From DASSBG01 sp965651365 (GTDB taxonomy: Bacteria > Pseudomonadota > Gammaproteobacteria > Xanthomonadales > Rhodanobacteraceae): 37,485 bases of DNA. Positions 1-9,500 of the stretch are shown piece after piece. Below the pieces are notes generated by a model. It ran no database searches, was not told the DNA's origin, and worked only from the letters and a program-made list of their open reading frames with translations. Each line of letters begins with the position of its first letter. The first letter of the stretch is position 1. Position numbers and translations under genes: made by a program. Location: positions 1 through 37,485 of the forward strand of contig CBFGSA010000011.1 of NCBI GenBank assembly GCA_965651365.1, written 5' to 3'.

Positions 1-3000
1 CATCCAGCGTTTCTGGTCGGGCTGTCTGTTGCAAGTGCGTTTGCAACTGAGGCTCTGCAGGCCAAAGTCTGCCGCGTGGAGGCCGGTACCATTCGCACGG
101 TAGGTGGTCAGGATTGGGATCACGCCATGTCGCTGCAGTCGGCATTGGCGGTGAATACTTCTGGCTGCACCGAGATCTGGCTGAAGCAGGGTGTGTATGT
201 GCCCTCAGCAACGGCGTCGCGTTGGGCAACTTTTCATGTGACCGGCGGCCTGACGTTGTATGGCGGGTTTGTGGGTACCGAAACCGCCGTCGTTCAGCGT
301 GACGGAAATCCGGAAACCAACTTCACCATCTTATCCGGCGACAGCTCCCTGGACGGAATAGACAGCAACAACAGTCACCATGTAGTGGTTGTTTCGGCAA
401 GCGCGCAGCGAGCCGTGCTCGATGGTCTGACCATCCGCGACGGACGGGCGGACGAGAGCGTCAATGCGACGCCCGAAGGCGGCGGTCTGTATTGCACTCA
501 ATGCAACATGACGCTCAACAACATGCGCTTCACCGCCAATTTTGCGGTGCGAGGCGGTGCCATTGCCATGACGCCTGCAGGTTCGCCACTGATCACCAAT
601 GCCGACCTTGACGCCAATGAGGCTTCTCTCCACGGCGGCGCAATGCATGTGGCGACCTACGGTTCCAGTGGCGTGGTTGCGCTGCGCGGCGTCACCGCTC
701 GCGGCAATCACGCTCACCGGGGCGGTGCCATTCACAACCTGGCACTGCATGACGAGACACTCGATCTGCAAATCAGGGACTCCACTTTTCACGGCAACAG
801 TGCCAGCGACATAGGCGGGGCCATGTCCAGCTACGCGGTGGATATCAGCGGCAACGCCAAGGTTCACCCCGTGCTGGAAAACGTCACCATCAGCAGCAAC
901 ACGGCAGCCCATGGCGGCGGTGCGATTGCCAACAAGACCATGTACGCGGCCAGCAACAGCGCCGACCCCCTGATCCGCAATTCAATCCTGTGGGGCAACA
1001 GCGGAGGCAGCGGTACACCGGGTACGCCGGGCTGGGTGATCCAGAACACGGGCTCCGGCGCAGTGGCCGTCATTCAGCACGGCATCGTCGAGTACGGCTG
1101 TGACGGCAACGTTTGCGCCAGCGTGTCCGGCGCCGATCCACTGCTCGGTCCGCTGGGCCGCCATGGCGGGCTGGCCCGGACACGGGTGCCGGCCGTTGGA
1201 AGCCCGGCCATTGACAGTGGCGATGACGCAACCTGCACCAGCGCCGATCAGCGCGGCATTGTCCGCCCGCAGGATGGCAATCTCGATGGCATCTCGCATT
1301 GCGACCTGGGCTCGGTCGAAGTGAATTTCGGCAATGGTGTATGCCGGGTAACGCCATTCGGCGTGCCGAGCGGCAGCGGAGACTGGGCCACGCCGATGGA
1401 TCTGCAGACGGCATTGAATGACAGCAGCTGCACCGAAGTGTGGGTCCGGGGTGGCAGTTATCTGCCCACCAGTGGCAGTGACCGCAGTATCAGCTTCCGG
1501 ATTCGGGCGGGAGTCAAGTTGCTGGGTGGCTTCGCCGGCAACGAGAACGACCCCGGCCAGCGCGACCTCGGCAACAGCGCCAACCAGACCGTGCTGTCCG
1601 GTGCCATCGGTAGTGCAGCGGACACGGACAACAGCTACCACGTTGTGCGTTTTGACGGTACCAGCACGCCGGTTACACCTGCCACGGTACTGGCTGACGT
1701 GATGGTGACGGCCGGCTACGCTTCGACAGGCTTGTCCGATTTTCCAAACAATGCCGGCGCCGGCATTTACTGTGACGGTTCCGGTGCAGGCGGACGCTGT
1801 GACCCGACCTTGAGCCATGTCGAACTCCACCACAACACGGCGGTAAACGGTGGCGGCATGTACAACAACGCCAGCAGTGACGGGCAGAGCCGACCACAAT
1901 TGTGGGACGTGAGGTTTCTGTACAACGAGGCCGACAAGGGCGGCGCCATGTACAACGCCGCACTGTCACGCGGTCATGCCGATCCGACCCTGGTGAACGG
2001 CTATTTCAACAGCAACGATGCCGTGTACGGCGGGGCCGTCTACAACGAAGCGGATGAGGGCACGGCATCGCCTGTATTCATCGCCGGAACCTTTTACGGG
2101 AACACCGCCAGCCAGCTCGGCGGTGCGGTTTTCAACAAGGCCGGCAACCTGGCTTCGGTCAACCCGAATTTCAGCAACATCCGTTTTCACTCGAACACTG
2201 CAGGTGTCGGTGGCGGTGCGGTGTACAGTTGGGGGCAGGTGGATTCGACCAGCCAGCCCGAGTTCCACAATGTGGATTTCCACCTCAATATCGCCGGCAA
2301 GGGCGGAGCCCTGTTCAATGCCGATCAGGGTGGTCATGGTACGGCACATGTCGAGCGCGCCACTTTCCGCAACAACCAGGCCGACTACGGCGGTGCCGTT
2401 TACAACTTCGGCGAGGGCAGCGGATACAGTACCCATCCTGTGCTGAGCAATGTCACTTTTTACCAGAACTCGGCCATGCAAGACGGCGGCGCGATTTACA
2501 ACAATGCCGACAACGGTGGCGCCGCCAGCCCCAGCTTCACCAATGCCACCTTCAGCGCCAATTCCGCGCAGCTTGGCGGGGCCATCTACAGCAGCGGCCA
2601 CAATGGCAGCAGTACGACGACCTTGAACAACGTCATCCTTTGGCAGAACACAGCGGCAAGCGACCCTGGCGCAGGCGAAATCCACCACAGCGAATCCGAC
2701 GCCATCATCAACGACAGCATTGTCGACGGCGGCTGCCCCCATTCGGGTTACGGCAACAACACCTGCAGCAATGTTATCGACACCGATCCGCAGCTTGGCC
2801 CACTGGCCGACAACGGCGGCTCCACCAAGACCATGCTGCCCGGCGTTGCCGGCAGCGCCATCGATGCCGGCAACGACAGCACCTGCGCCGCCGTCGACCA
2901 GCGCGGCACGGCCCGGCCCCAGGGCACCCACTGCGACATCGGTGCGGTGGAATCGACAGGCCAGGTCTCGTCGGACATCATCTTCCAGGACGGATTCGAG

Positions 3001-3003
3001 TAG
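1..3003 (+). CDS. Secreted right-handed beta-helix protein with choice-of-anchor Q modules (5' partial)
   Basis: The reading frame is open from base 1, so the gene begins outside the window. A first possible start inside it (GTG at 76) is rejected because the upstream codons encode a hydrophobic signal-peptide core (AFLVGLSVASAFA) and a likely cleavage site LQA|KVCRV near base 63. The body alternates FxxN and GGA(I/V/M)Y/H motifs, for example FYGNTA followed by LGGAVF. This is the pattern of Chlamydia-type polymorphic membrane proteins and other parallel beta-helices, but no autotransporter barrel follows. Two homologous modules are present. Each starts with VCRV and a CTE(I/V)W motif and closes with DQRG..RPQ....CD(I/L)G(A/S)VE, the hallmark of choice-of-anchor Q proteins. 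The protein ends in DIIFQDGFE, probably a lineage-specific C-terminal tail. Role unknown; probably cell-surface or extracellular. The exact function cannot be read from the sequence. Confidence 0.85.
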   Translation, partial: HPAFLVGLSVASAFATEALQAKVCRVEAGTIRTVGGQDWDHAMSLQSALAVNTSGCTEIWLKQGVYVPSATASRWATFHVTGGLTLYGGFVGTETAVVQRDGNPETNFTILSGDSSLDGIDSNNSHHVVVVSASAQRAVLDGLTIRDGRADESVNATPEGGGLYCTQCNMTLNNMRFTANFAVRGGAIAMTPAGSPLITNADLDANEASLHGGAMHVATYGSSGVVALRGVTARGNHAHRGGAIHNLALHDETLDLQIRDSTFHGNSASDIGGAMSSYAVDISGNAKVHPVLENVTISSNTAAHGGGAIANKTMYAASNSADPLIRNSILWGNSGGSGTPGTPGWVIQNTGSGAVAVIQHGIVEYGCDGNVCASVSGADPLLGPLGRHGGLARTRVPAVGSPAIDSGDDATCTSADQRGIVRPQDGNLDGISHCDLGSVEVNFGNGVCRVTPFGVPSGSGDWATPMDLQTALNDSSCTEVWVRGGSYLPTSGSDRSISFRIRAGVKLLGGFAGNENDPGQRDLGNSANQTVLSGAIGSAADTDNSYHVVRFDGTSTPVTPATVLADVMVTAGYASTGLSDFPNNAGAGIYCDGSGAGGRCDPTLSHVELHHNTAVNGGGMYNNASSDGQSRPQLWDVRFLYNEADKGGAMYNAALSRGHADPTLVNGYFNSNDAVYGGAVYNEADEGTASPVFIAGTFYGNTASQLGGAVFNKAGNLASVNPNFSNIRFHSNTAGVGGGAVYSWGQVDSTSQPEFHNVDFHLNIAGKGGALFNADQGGHGTAHVERATFRNNQADYGGAVYNFGEGSGYSTHPVLSNVTFYQNSAMQDGGAIYNNADNGGAASPSFTNATFSANSAQLGGAIYSSGHNGSSTTTLNNVILWQNTAASDPGAGEIHHSESDAIINDSIVDGGCPHSGYGNNTCSNVIDTDPQLGPLADNGGSTKTMLPGVAGSAIDAGNDSTCAAVDQRGTARPQGTHCDIGAVESTGQVSSDIIFQDGFE
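67..2970 (+). repeat. Internal duplication of the beta-helix module
   Basis: Two protein modules are homologous end to end. Module one runs from the VCRV codons at 67 to about 1338, and module two from VCRV at 1339 to about 2970. Shared landmarks in the same order are VCRV, a W-(D/A)-x-(A/P)-M-x-LQ(S/T)AL stretch, CTE(I/V)W, LYGGF/LLGGF, a QRD(G/L)GN stretch, then GGA repeats and the DQRG...RPQ...CD(I/L)G closing motif. Module one has about five GGA repeats and module two about nine, so the helix was extended in the second copy. Confidence 0.75.
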
Positions 3004-3036
3004 ACTCGGGCACTCCGGAATCAGCGGGAGGTCCGA

Positions 3037-4056
3037 ATGAAACATGTGCAAGTGGCATTCATCGTCATGGCATTGGCGTGGGCGGCAATGAGCCAGGCCG
3101 GTGAACGCGCAGTGCTGGTGATCCACGGCGGCGCGGGGGTCATCAAGCACGATATGGACCCGGCCACGCAAAAGGCCGTGCGTGCCAAATTGAAAGAGGC
3201 GCTGGAGCACGGTCAGGCTGTGCTGGCGGCGGGCAAGCCGGCGCTGGATGCCGTGACCGCTGCCATCACGGTGCTGGAGGACGATCCGCACTTCAATGCG
3301 GGCAAGGGCGCCGTGTTCACCCATGACGGGCGCAATGCCATGGATGCCTCGATCATGGACGGAGCCACCCTCAAGGCCGGTGCGGTGGCCGGGGTCGAGC
3401 ATGTCAAGAATCCGATTCTGCTGGCGCGCGCCGTGATGGAACATTCAAAGCACGTGATGCTGGCCTATCCCGGCGCAGAGGCGTTTGCCAAAACACAGGG
3501 CATCGAACTGGTGGACACAAAATACTTCCGCACCGAATACCGCTGGAAGCAGTTGCAGAAGGTACTGAAGCGGGATGCAGCCGGGCAGCAGTCCAACGCC
3601 GAGGCCGAAGGACATTTCGGCACCGTCGGCGCGGTGGCGCTGGACAATCAGGGTCACTTGGCTGCCGGCACTTCCACCGGCGGCATGACCGACAAGCGCT
3701 GGGACCGCATCGGTGATTCGCCCATCATCGGCGCCGGCACCTACGCCAATGCGGCCTGTGCCATGTCCTCGACCGGCTGGGGCGAGTACTACATCCGCAC
3801 CGCCGCCGCGCACAATGTGTGCATGCGCGTGGCGGTGATGAAGCAGGATGTGAAGAAAGCCGCCCACGAAGTCATCAATCGTCAGATCCCGGCGCTGGGT
3901 GGCGATGGCGGCGCCATCGTGCTCGGTGCCAAAGGCAACTTCGCCACCCCGTTCAACACTCCCGGCATGTTCCGCGGCTGGATCGGCAAGGACGGCAAGG
4001 CGCACGTCGCGATCTTCGACGATGAAGGCAAGACCGAGGGCCTGGGCAAGGATTGA
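3037..4056 (+). CDS. iaaA: Exported isoaspartyl peptidase/L-asparaginase (Ntn hydrolase)
   Basis: 339 residues. A Sec signal peptide (MKHVQVAFIVMALAWAAMSQAG, cleavage near residue 21) precedes a plant-type asparaginase fold, so the enzyme should act in the periplasm. Family motifs are HGGAG (30-34), the NAGKGAVFT stretch (87-95) with DGRNAMDASIMDG (97-109), and the autocleavage site HFGTVGAVALD, where T196 would become the nucleophile of the beta subunit. GTSTGG (211-216) and GDSPIIGAGTYA follow as in the family. Known chemistry is hydrolysis of isoaspartyl dipeptides and of asparagine after self-cleavage. The start is supported by GGGAGG just upstream. It lies 33 bp after the beta-helix gene, and joint transcription is possible. 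Length and key residues are normal. Confidence 0.92.
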   Translation: MKHVQVAFIVMALAWAAMSQAGERAVLVIHGGAGVIKHDMDPATQKAVRAKLKEALEHGQAVLAAGKPALDAVTAAITVLEDDPHFNAGKGAVFTHDGRNAMDASIMDGATLKAGAVAGVEHVKNPILLARAVMEHSKHVMLAYPGAEAFAKTQGIELVDTKYFRTEYRWKQLQKVLKRDAAGQQSNAEAEGHFGTVGAVALDNQGHLAAGTSTGGMTDKRWDRIGDSPIIGAGTYANAACAMSSTGWGEYYIRTAAAHNVCMRVAVMKQDVKKAAHEVINRQIPALGGDGGAIVLGAKGNFATPFNTPGMFRGWIGKDGKAHVAIFDDEGKTEGLGKD

Positions 4057-4398
4057 GTTTCGTTTGGCGGGTGGCGTTGAGGCAAAAATGAATGCGGGAC
4101 TCGGGACTCGGGACTCGGGACTCGGGAAGTCGTCATCCTGGGGCCGAGCGAAGCGAGGAACCCGGGATCCATTTTTCAGCGTGGGCATTCATCAGCATCT
4201 GCAGTCTGAATCAGGAGTGCCAATGAACCACGAGTTTTGTTCAAACATCCATTTGCGTTCTTCGCGTTCACTTGCGGACTGATTTTCGCTTTGCTCTCGG
4301 CCGGCGCACACCGGAGCGTGCGACGCTGCGCGGTAGCGAGTTGACAGTACGTGCGGGAGTGGCGCAGGGTAGGTATTCGCTTCTCGGGTGAGGTCGGC
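4057..4398. other. Gene-free stretch with tandem repeat and repeat remnants
   Basis: 342 bp between the asparaginase and the aldo-keto reductase. It holds four exact tandem copies of GGGACTC (4096-4123), then a GGGGCCGAGCGAAGCGAGGA segment resembling intergenic repeats of related genomes. A 19-codon reading frame with a plausible AGGAG ribosome site begins at 4223 (MNHEFCSNIHL...). I do not call it a gene because it lacks any recognisable feature. No convincing promoter or terminator was found. Confidence 0.5.
4096..4123 (+). repeat. GGGACTC x4 tandem repeat, copy 1
   Basis: Four perfect heptamers GGGACTC, preceded by TGC and followed by GGGAAG. The same four-copy array, also preceded by TGC, occurs at 9944-9971. 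The array looks like the tip of an interspersed intergenic element rather than a protein-coding feature. Confidence 0.9.
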
Positions 4399-5340
4399 AT
4401 GCACTATCGTCAACTGGGACAATCGGAGCTGGACGTGGCGCCGCTGGCGCTGGGCGGCAACGTGTTCGGCTGGACCGCCGATGAAAAGGCGTCCTTCGCG
4501 ATTCTGGATGCCTTCGTCGAGGCCGGCTGCAACCTGATCGACACCGCCGACGGCTATTCGCACTGGGCCGATGGCCACGAGGGTGGCGAGTCGGAGCGCA
4601 TGATCGGCAAGTGGCTGAAGGCGACGGGCAAGCGCGAGCGCGTACTTGTCGCGACCAAGGTCGGGAAATGGTCGAAGCGCCCCGGTCTGTCAGCCGCCAA
4701 CATCAAGACCGCAGTCGATGAGTCGCTCAAGCGGCTCAATACGGATGTCATCGATCTGTACCAGGCCCACGCCGATGACCTGGATACGCCGCTGGAGGAA
4801 ACGCTGAAAGCGTTTGCCGACCTGATCGAGGCCGGCAAGGTGCGCGCCATCGGTGCATCCAACTACAGCACGGAGCGCCTGACCGAAGCACTGCAGGCCA
4901 GTGCCGACCACGGCCTGCCACGCTACGAGTCGATCCAGCCGCAGTACAACCTGGTTCACCGCAAGGACTACGAAGGTGAAATGCAGGATCTGGCGCTGGA
5001 GCGCAAACTCGGCGTGATCAGCTATTTCTCGCTGGCGGCCGGCTTTCTTGCCGGCAAATACCGCAGCACCGAAGACCTGGCCAGCCGCGCGCGCGGCGGC
5101 ATGGTCGAGGGCTATCTCAATGCCCACAACCTGCGTGTGCTGCGCGCCATCGACGACGTGGCCCAGCGCCGCGAAGCCAGCCCGGTGCAGGTCTCGCTTG
5201 CCTGGCTGATGGCCCGCCCTGGCATCACTGCCCCGATCGCCAGCGCCACCAGCGTCGAACAACTCGAAGAACTGGTTGCTGCCATCGACCTTGATCTCGA
5301 CGACGCCGACATGGCCACACTCGACCGCGTCAGCGGTTGA
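4399..5340 (+). CDS. Aldo/keto reductase
   Basis: 313 residues from ATG 4399, chosen over an upstream GTG at 4351 because the family begins with MxYRxLGxSxLxV and a GGTGAGG ribosome site precedes it. The catalytic tetrad is present: D48 and Y53 (NLIDTADGYSHW), K87 (VATKVGKW) and H124 (YQAHADD). The barrel continues through GASNYS and IQPQYNLVHRKDYE, with the late APIASATSVEQLEEL segment that binds NADP phosphate. It is a soluble NADPH-dependent reductase of small carbonyl compounds, of the YajO/oxidoreductase-like branch. The substrate cannot be predicted. The stop codon directly abuts the stop of the convergent AbiEii gene with no base between them. Confidence 0.9.
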   Translation: MHYRQLGQSELDVAPLALGGNVFGWTADEKASFAILDAFVEAGCNLIDTADGYSHWADGHEGGESERMIGKWLKATGKRERVLVATKVGKWSKRPGLSAANIKTAVDESLKRLNTDVIDLYQAHADDLDTPLEETLKAFADLIEAGKVRAIGASNYSTERLTEALQASADHGLPRYESIQPQYNLVHRKDYEGEMQDLALERKLGVISYFSLAAGFLAGKYRSTEDLASRARGGMVEGYLNAHNLRVLRAIDDVAQRREASPVQVSLAWLMARPGITAPIASATSVEQLEELVAAIDLDLDDADMATLDRVSG

Positions 5341-6042
5341 TCAGCGCAGGCTGCTGTGGCCGCAAGTTGCGAGCTCGTTGATGATGGGTCCGAGGACGTC
5401 GACCCGTTCCGGATCGGCGTCAAGTTCTTGCAGGCAGGTTCGCAACGTCGAGCTCTTCTGAAGTTGCCTGGCCACCTTGGCGAGACTGCGGCAAATACTG
5501 CTGCCGTAGGCACTGCGCGCTTTGTCCAGGGCGAATTCGGGGATTGGTCCCCACATATGCACCATCATGCACAAGTCGATGATGTCGCGGTGCAGGGTGC
5601 TGGCATCGAGGCCCCGGTCTGCATTGGCGAGCAGCTTTTCGGCGTATAGATCGTCACGGCTGAGCAGGGTGACGCCTGCAATCGACTCGCTACCGAGCGA
5701 CAACTGGATTCGGGCCTCGCGAACGATCTCGAACTTCACGGGTTTGTCGCTTGTGCCGATGACTGCCCGGATGCCGTACTGATCGGCACGTGGTTGGCGC
5801 ACGACGGGGAGCTTGTCTCGTGCCAGTCCTGCCAGCCCCTTGTCAAAAACTGTCTCGCGCAAGCGGCGATAGCCATCTGTGGATGCGCACAGCAGGTCGA
5901 TGTCATCGGAGCGGCGAAACTCGTCCAGCAGCATGGCGATGGCGGTGCCGCCAGCGAAGCCGCATTCGCACTCGCGCAAAAGCTGGCTGTCGAGTGTGCC
6001 GAGCAATTGCGCGATGTATCGATGATGGGGTCGCTCAAACAT
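5341..6042 (-). CDS. AbiEii/AbiGii-type nucleotidyltransferase (toxin-like)
   Basis: 233 residues. The N-terminal GGTAIAMLLDEFRRSDDIDL (31-50) is the nucleotidyltransferase signature G-G-T...R-x-S-x-D-I-D; D47 and D49 would bind metal. Downstream, a DDLYAEKLLANADR stretch and the RDIIDL helix match the DUF1814/AbiEii family. Known members (AbiEii, MenT-like toxins) transfer nucleotides to RNA or tRNA acceptors and arrest growth. The start codon overlaps the end of the upstream XRE gene by 8 bp, so the two are translationally coupled as in toxin-antitoxin operons. Antitoxin-first order also fits. Base composition looks somewhat less GC-rich by eye than the flanking genes, which would fit acquisition. 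The target is unknown, and a non-toxic housekeeping role cannot be excluded. Confidence 0.82.
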   Translation of the reverse strand: MFERPHHRYIAQLLGTLDSQLLRECECGFAGGTAIAMLLDEFRRSDDIDLLCASTDGYRRLRETVFDKGLAGLARDKLPVVRQPRADQYGIRAVIGTSDKPVKFEIVREARIQLSLGSESIAGVTLLSRDDLYAEKLLANADRGLDASTLHRDIIDLCMMVHMWGPIPEFALDKARSAYGSSICRSLAKVARQLQKSSTLRTCLQELDADPERVDVLGPIINELATCGHSSLR

Positions 6043-6466
6043 TGAGCACTCCGGCAGCGTGGGACTCTTTCAGTTGGTCGATCAACTCGGCCTCGTGCGG
6101 TTCGAGTTTGGCCGGATCGACAAAGCGCCAGTTGGCTTCGTACAAGGCCAGGGCATCACGCTCGCTGATTCGTCGGCGCGCACCTTGCCAGGCGAGCAGA
6201 CGAAGTTGCGGATAGGCAGCAATCGCGATCTTGCGCTCGGCAGCATCGCGTGTTGTCAGCTTGACGCCGACCGCCGCGGCAATATCCAGAATCCGGCCGA
6301 TCGACACGCCAGGTTTGCCGCGCTCGGCTTCGGACAGCAGGCGTACGCTGAAACCGGTTCGCTGTGCAAGCTGGTGCAGTGTCAGACCGGCATTCTTGCG
6401 CGCATGCCGCAAGTTCCGCCCCAGGTCGGCAGGGGTCAATTGATCGCGTGGCTCAGTCAGGCTCAT
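6035..6466 (-). CDS. XRE-family HTH regulator, probable antitoxin of the AbiEii pair
   Basis: 143 residues. A Cro/C1-type helix-turn-helix occupies roughly 15-70 (LGRNLRHARKNAGLTLHQL, then TGFSVRLLSEAERGKPGVS). The C-terminal part contains YPQLRLLAWQ, ALALYEANWRFVD and a LIDQLKE helix. I recall this kind of tail in partners of AbiEii-like nucleotidyltransferases, where it probably contacts the toxin. ATG 6466 is preceded by a candidate operator and promoter. This is not the AbiEi/COG5340 winged-helix antitoxin of the classical AbiE system, so it is an alternative pairing. It probably binds its own promoter and represses the operon. Confidence 0.82.
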   Translation of the reverse strand: MSLTEPRDQLTPADLGRNLRHARKNAGLTLHQLAQRTGFSVRLLSEAERGKPGVSIGRILDIAAAVGVKLTTRDAAERKIAIAAYPQLRLLAWQGARRRISERDALALYEANWRFVDPAKLEPHEAELIDQLKESHAAGVLNV

Positions 6467-6477
6467 GGCAAGTGTTT

Positions 6478-6520
6478 TCCCGATAGGGATAAACTATACG
6501 CCACAGTCACCGGAAAGCAA
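6478..6520 (-). promoter_or_regulatory. Candidate promoter and operator of the XRE-AbiEii operon
   Basis: On the minus strand, TTGCTT (plus 6515-6520) and TATAGT (plus 6493-6498) are spaced by 16 bp and form a reasonable sigma-70 promoter. Directly after the -10 is the short palindrome TCCCGATAGGGA (6478-6489), a plausible binding site for the XRE protein, 11 bases before its start codon. Seen by eye only. Confidence 0.5.
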
Positions 6521-6542
6521 TATCACTTTGCGGGTTTTGTCG

Positions 6543-9500
6543 CTACCAGCCCGGTTCGGGGCCGTAGCGGTTTTCGCCTTCGGTGCCGGGGAAGAAGCCG
6601 AGTTCGATCCAGGGCCACAGGTTCAACACGGGAACCAGCAGCAGCAGGGCGAACCAGCCGGGGCGGTTGCGGTCGTGGCAGCGCTTGATGTTGATCATCA
6701 CGTAGGGCACCAGGGCGGCAATGGCGGCGAGCAGCACCGCCCACGTTCCAATGCCGGACAGCAGCGTCGCGGCGATCAGAAAGCCCAGGCCCGGCAGCAG
6801 GCCGTACAGCCAGTAGCTCATGCGCGAAATGCGGCCGTGGCGGGCCAGATACACGAAGCGCGAACCCGGCGCTTCGCCCCTGCGGATGCTGTCGAGCACG
6901 GTATAGATGGCCGGGCTGGAGAGCAGGGTCAGGCTCTGCGACACGATCAGACCACCGATCACGGCGATACCGAGCGGGCGCCTGAGTTCGGCCCCGGCGC
7001 CAATGCCGATGGCCAGTGGCAGGGCGGCCAGGATCGCGACCATGGTGGTCATCATGATCGGCCGGAAACGGGTGCTGCAGGCCTTGCGAATGGCATCGGC
7101 CGGCGCCAGACCCTCCTCGCGCTGGGCGACCAGGGCGAAGTCGATCATCATGATCGCGTTTTTCTTGACCAGGCCGATCAGCAGCACCAGCGCCATCATC
7201 GCCACCACCGACAGTTCGGTATTGGTGATCAACAGCGCCAGCAGCGCGCCGGCGCCGGCCGATGGCAGAGTGGACAGGATCGTGATCGGGTGGATCAGAC
7301 TCTCGTAGAGCATGCCCAGCACGATGTACACGGCGAGAATGGCGGCCAGCAGCAACCATTTCAAGTTGGACTGCGCTTCGGTGAAGTTGCGGAAATTGCC
7401 ACCCAGCTCCATGCGGATGTCGCCCGGCATGCGCATATCGGCGATCGTTTTCTGGATCGCGGCGCGGGCGGGGCCCATGGCGATACCGGGGGCCAGGTTG
7501 AAGCTCAGGTCCATGCTGGTGAACTGGTCCTGGTGGCGAATCTGGGTCGGCGCCAGCCCGGGCTCCTGCCGGGTCAATGCGGATATGGGAATCATCTTGC
7601 CGCTGCGCGAGGGCACATGGATGCGGTCCAGCGCTGCGGGGCTTGCGGTCTGCGAGGGCAGGGCGTTGAGTACCACCTGGTACTGGTTGGTGTCCGAGTA
7701 GATGGTCGATATCTGGCGCTGGCCGAAGGCGTTGTACAGCGCATCGTCAATCGCCGCCACCGACACGCCCAGGCGCGCGGCCTGGGTGCGATCGATAATC
7801 AGGTTTTGCTGCAGTCCGGCCTCGTCCACATCGGTGCCGACATCGCGGAACATGGGGTTTTTCTTCAGTTCGGCCTGCAGTTTGGGCAGCCAGATCTGCA
7901 ACTCCTGCGGATCGCTGCCAAGCAGGGAGACTTCGTATTGCGCGCCCTGCGAGGTGCCGCCCCCGCCACCTGAAGGCAGGTCCTGGTGTGCACGCAGGCG
8001 CAGCTCGAAGCCGGGGTATTTGTCGGCCTTGGCGCTCAGCCGTGCCAGCACCTGCTGGGTGCTCAGCTTGCGGTCCTTGCCCAGCGGCTTGAGCTGGATG
8101 CTGAACGAGCCCGAGGCGCTGCCGCGGCGCGAACCGAGACGCGAGCCGACGTACTCGACCGCCGGGTCGGCCATCAGCAGCCTGGTGATGTCTTCCTGAC
8201 GCTGCTTCATGTCGTCGAACGACAGGGTCGTGCCGGCTGTGGCACGGCCCCAGATCAGGCCCGAGTCCTGGGGCGGGAAAAAGCCGGCCTTGACCACGGT
8301 GAACAGGAAGCCGGTCAGTACCACCAGGATCAGCGGCTGCAGCGTCATCAGCAGGCGATGGCGCAGCGCCCAGTCGAGGGCGCGCATGTAGGTGCGCAGC
8401 ATGCCCGAATGGAAGCGGTCCAGCACGTCGCCGAAGCGCGTGCGTTTTTGTTCCTGCTCGGGCCGGAGAAAGATCCCGCACAGCGAGGGGGTCAGCGTCA
8501 GCGAGACCACGGCCGACACCGCGATTGCCGCAATCAGGGTCACGGTGAACTCGCGGAAGAACATGCCGATCATGCCCGGCGCAAACAGCAGAGGGATGAA
8601 CACGGCAATCAGCGACAGCGTGATCGACACGATGGTGAAGCCGATTTCCCGTGCGCCCTTGAGCGTGGCCTGCAGCCGCGAGTCACCTTCGTCGACATGC
8701 CGGATGATGTTTTCGATCACGACGATGGCATCATCGACCACAAAGGCCAGCGCGATCACCAGCGCCAGCAGCGACATGTTGTCCAGGGTGTAGTCGAACA
8801 GGTACATCGCCACGAAGGCGCCGGCCAGCGACAGCGGCACGGCGGTGGCCGCAATCAGGGTGGGCGCCAGGCGGCGCAGGAATAGCGCCATGGTCAGAAT
8901 CACCATGGCCAGGCTGATCAGCAGGGTGAGCTGCACCTCGTTGACCGAGGCGCGCACGGTGGGCGTGCCGTCGTAGTAGGGCGTGATGGTGGTGCCTGGC
9001 GGCAGCAACGCGCGCAAGGCCGGCAACTGCGCCTTGATCGAGTCGACCGTGGCGATGACGTTGGCGTCGGGGAACTTGAGAATATCGATGCCGATCGACG
9101 GCTTGCCGTTGAACCAGGCGGCCTGGTAGGGGTCTTCGGCGCCCTGATAAACGTCGGCCACATCCTTGAGCCGGATCGGTCGGCCATCATGCACCGCAAC
9201 CACCAGCTCGCCGAACTGTGCCGCCGTATGCAGCTGGTCGCTGGCTGTGACCCTCATGGTCGTCTTGCCGTTGTCCAGCGTGCCCAGCGGCGAGGTGACA
9301 TTGGCCGCGCGCAGCGCATTGCGCAGCGTGTTGGGCGTCAGGTCCATGGCGCTGAGCGCAGCCAGATTCACGTCCACGCGGATGGCCGGCTGGGCACTGC
9401 CGGACACGTCGACCGAAGCCACGCCCGGCAACTGGCTCAGACGCGGCTTGAGCAGCGTGTTGGCGCGGTCGAAGAGCTGTGCCAGCGGTTCGGTGTCGGA

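Noticed and set aside
1..3003. Autotransporter of type Va
   Set aside because: FxxN/GGA repeats are present but no C-terminal beta-barrel domain follows; the protein ends in a short DGFE tail.
1966..3444. 492-residue minus-strand open frame over the beta-helix and asparaginase genes
   Set aside because: It spans two unrelated plus-strand genes and has shadow composition. The plus-strand genes have strong motifs.
4096..4123. Repeat array as a CRISPR
   Set aside because: Units are 7 bp with no spacers and no cas genes in the window.
6465..7973. 502-residue plus-strand open frame over mdtC
   Set aside because: Antisense shadow of the permease, with low-complexity Gln/His/Gly/Arg composition and no family motif.
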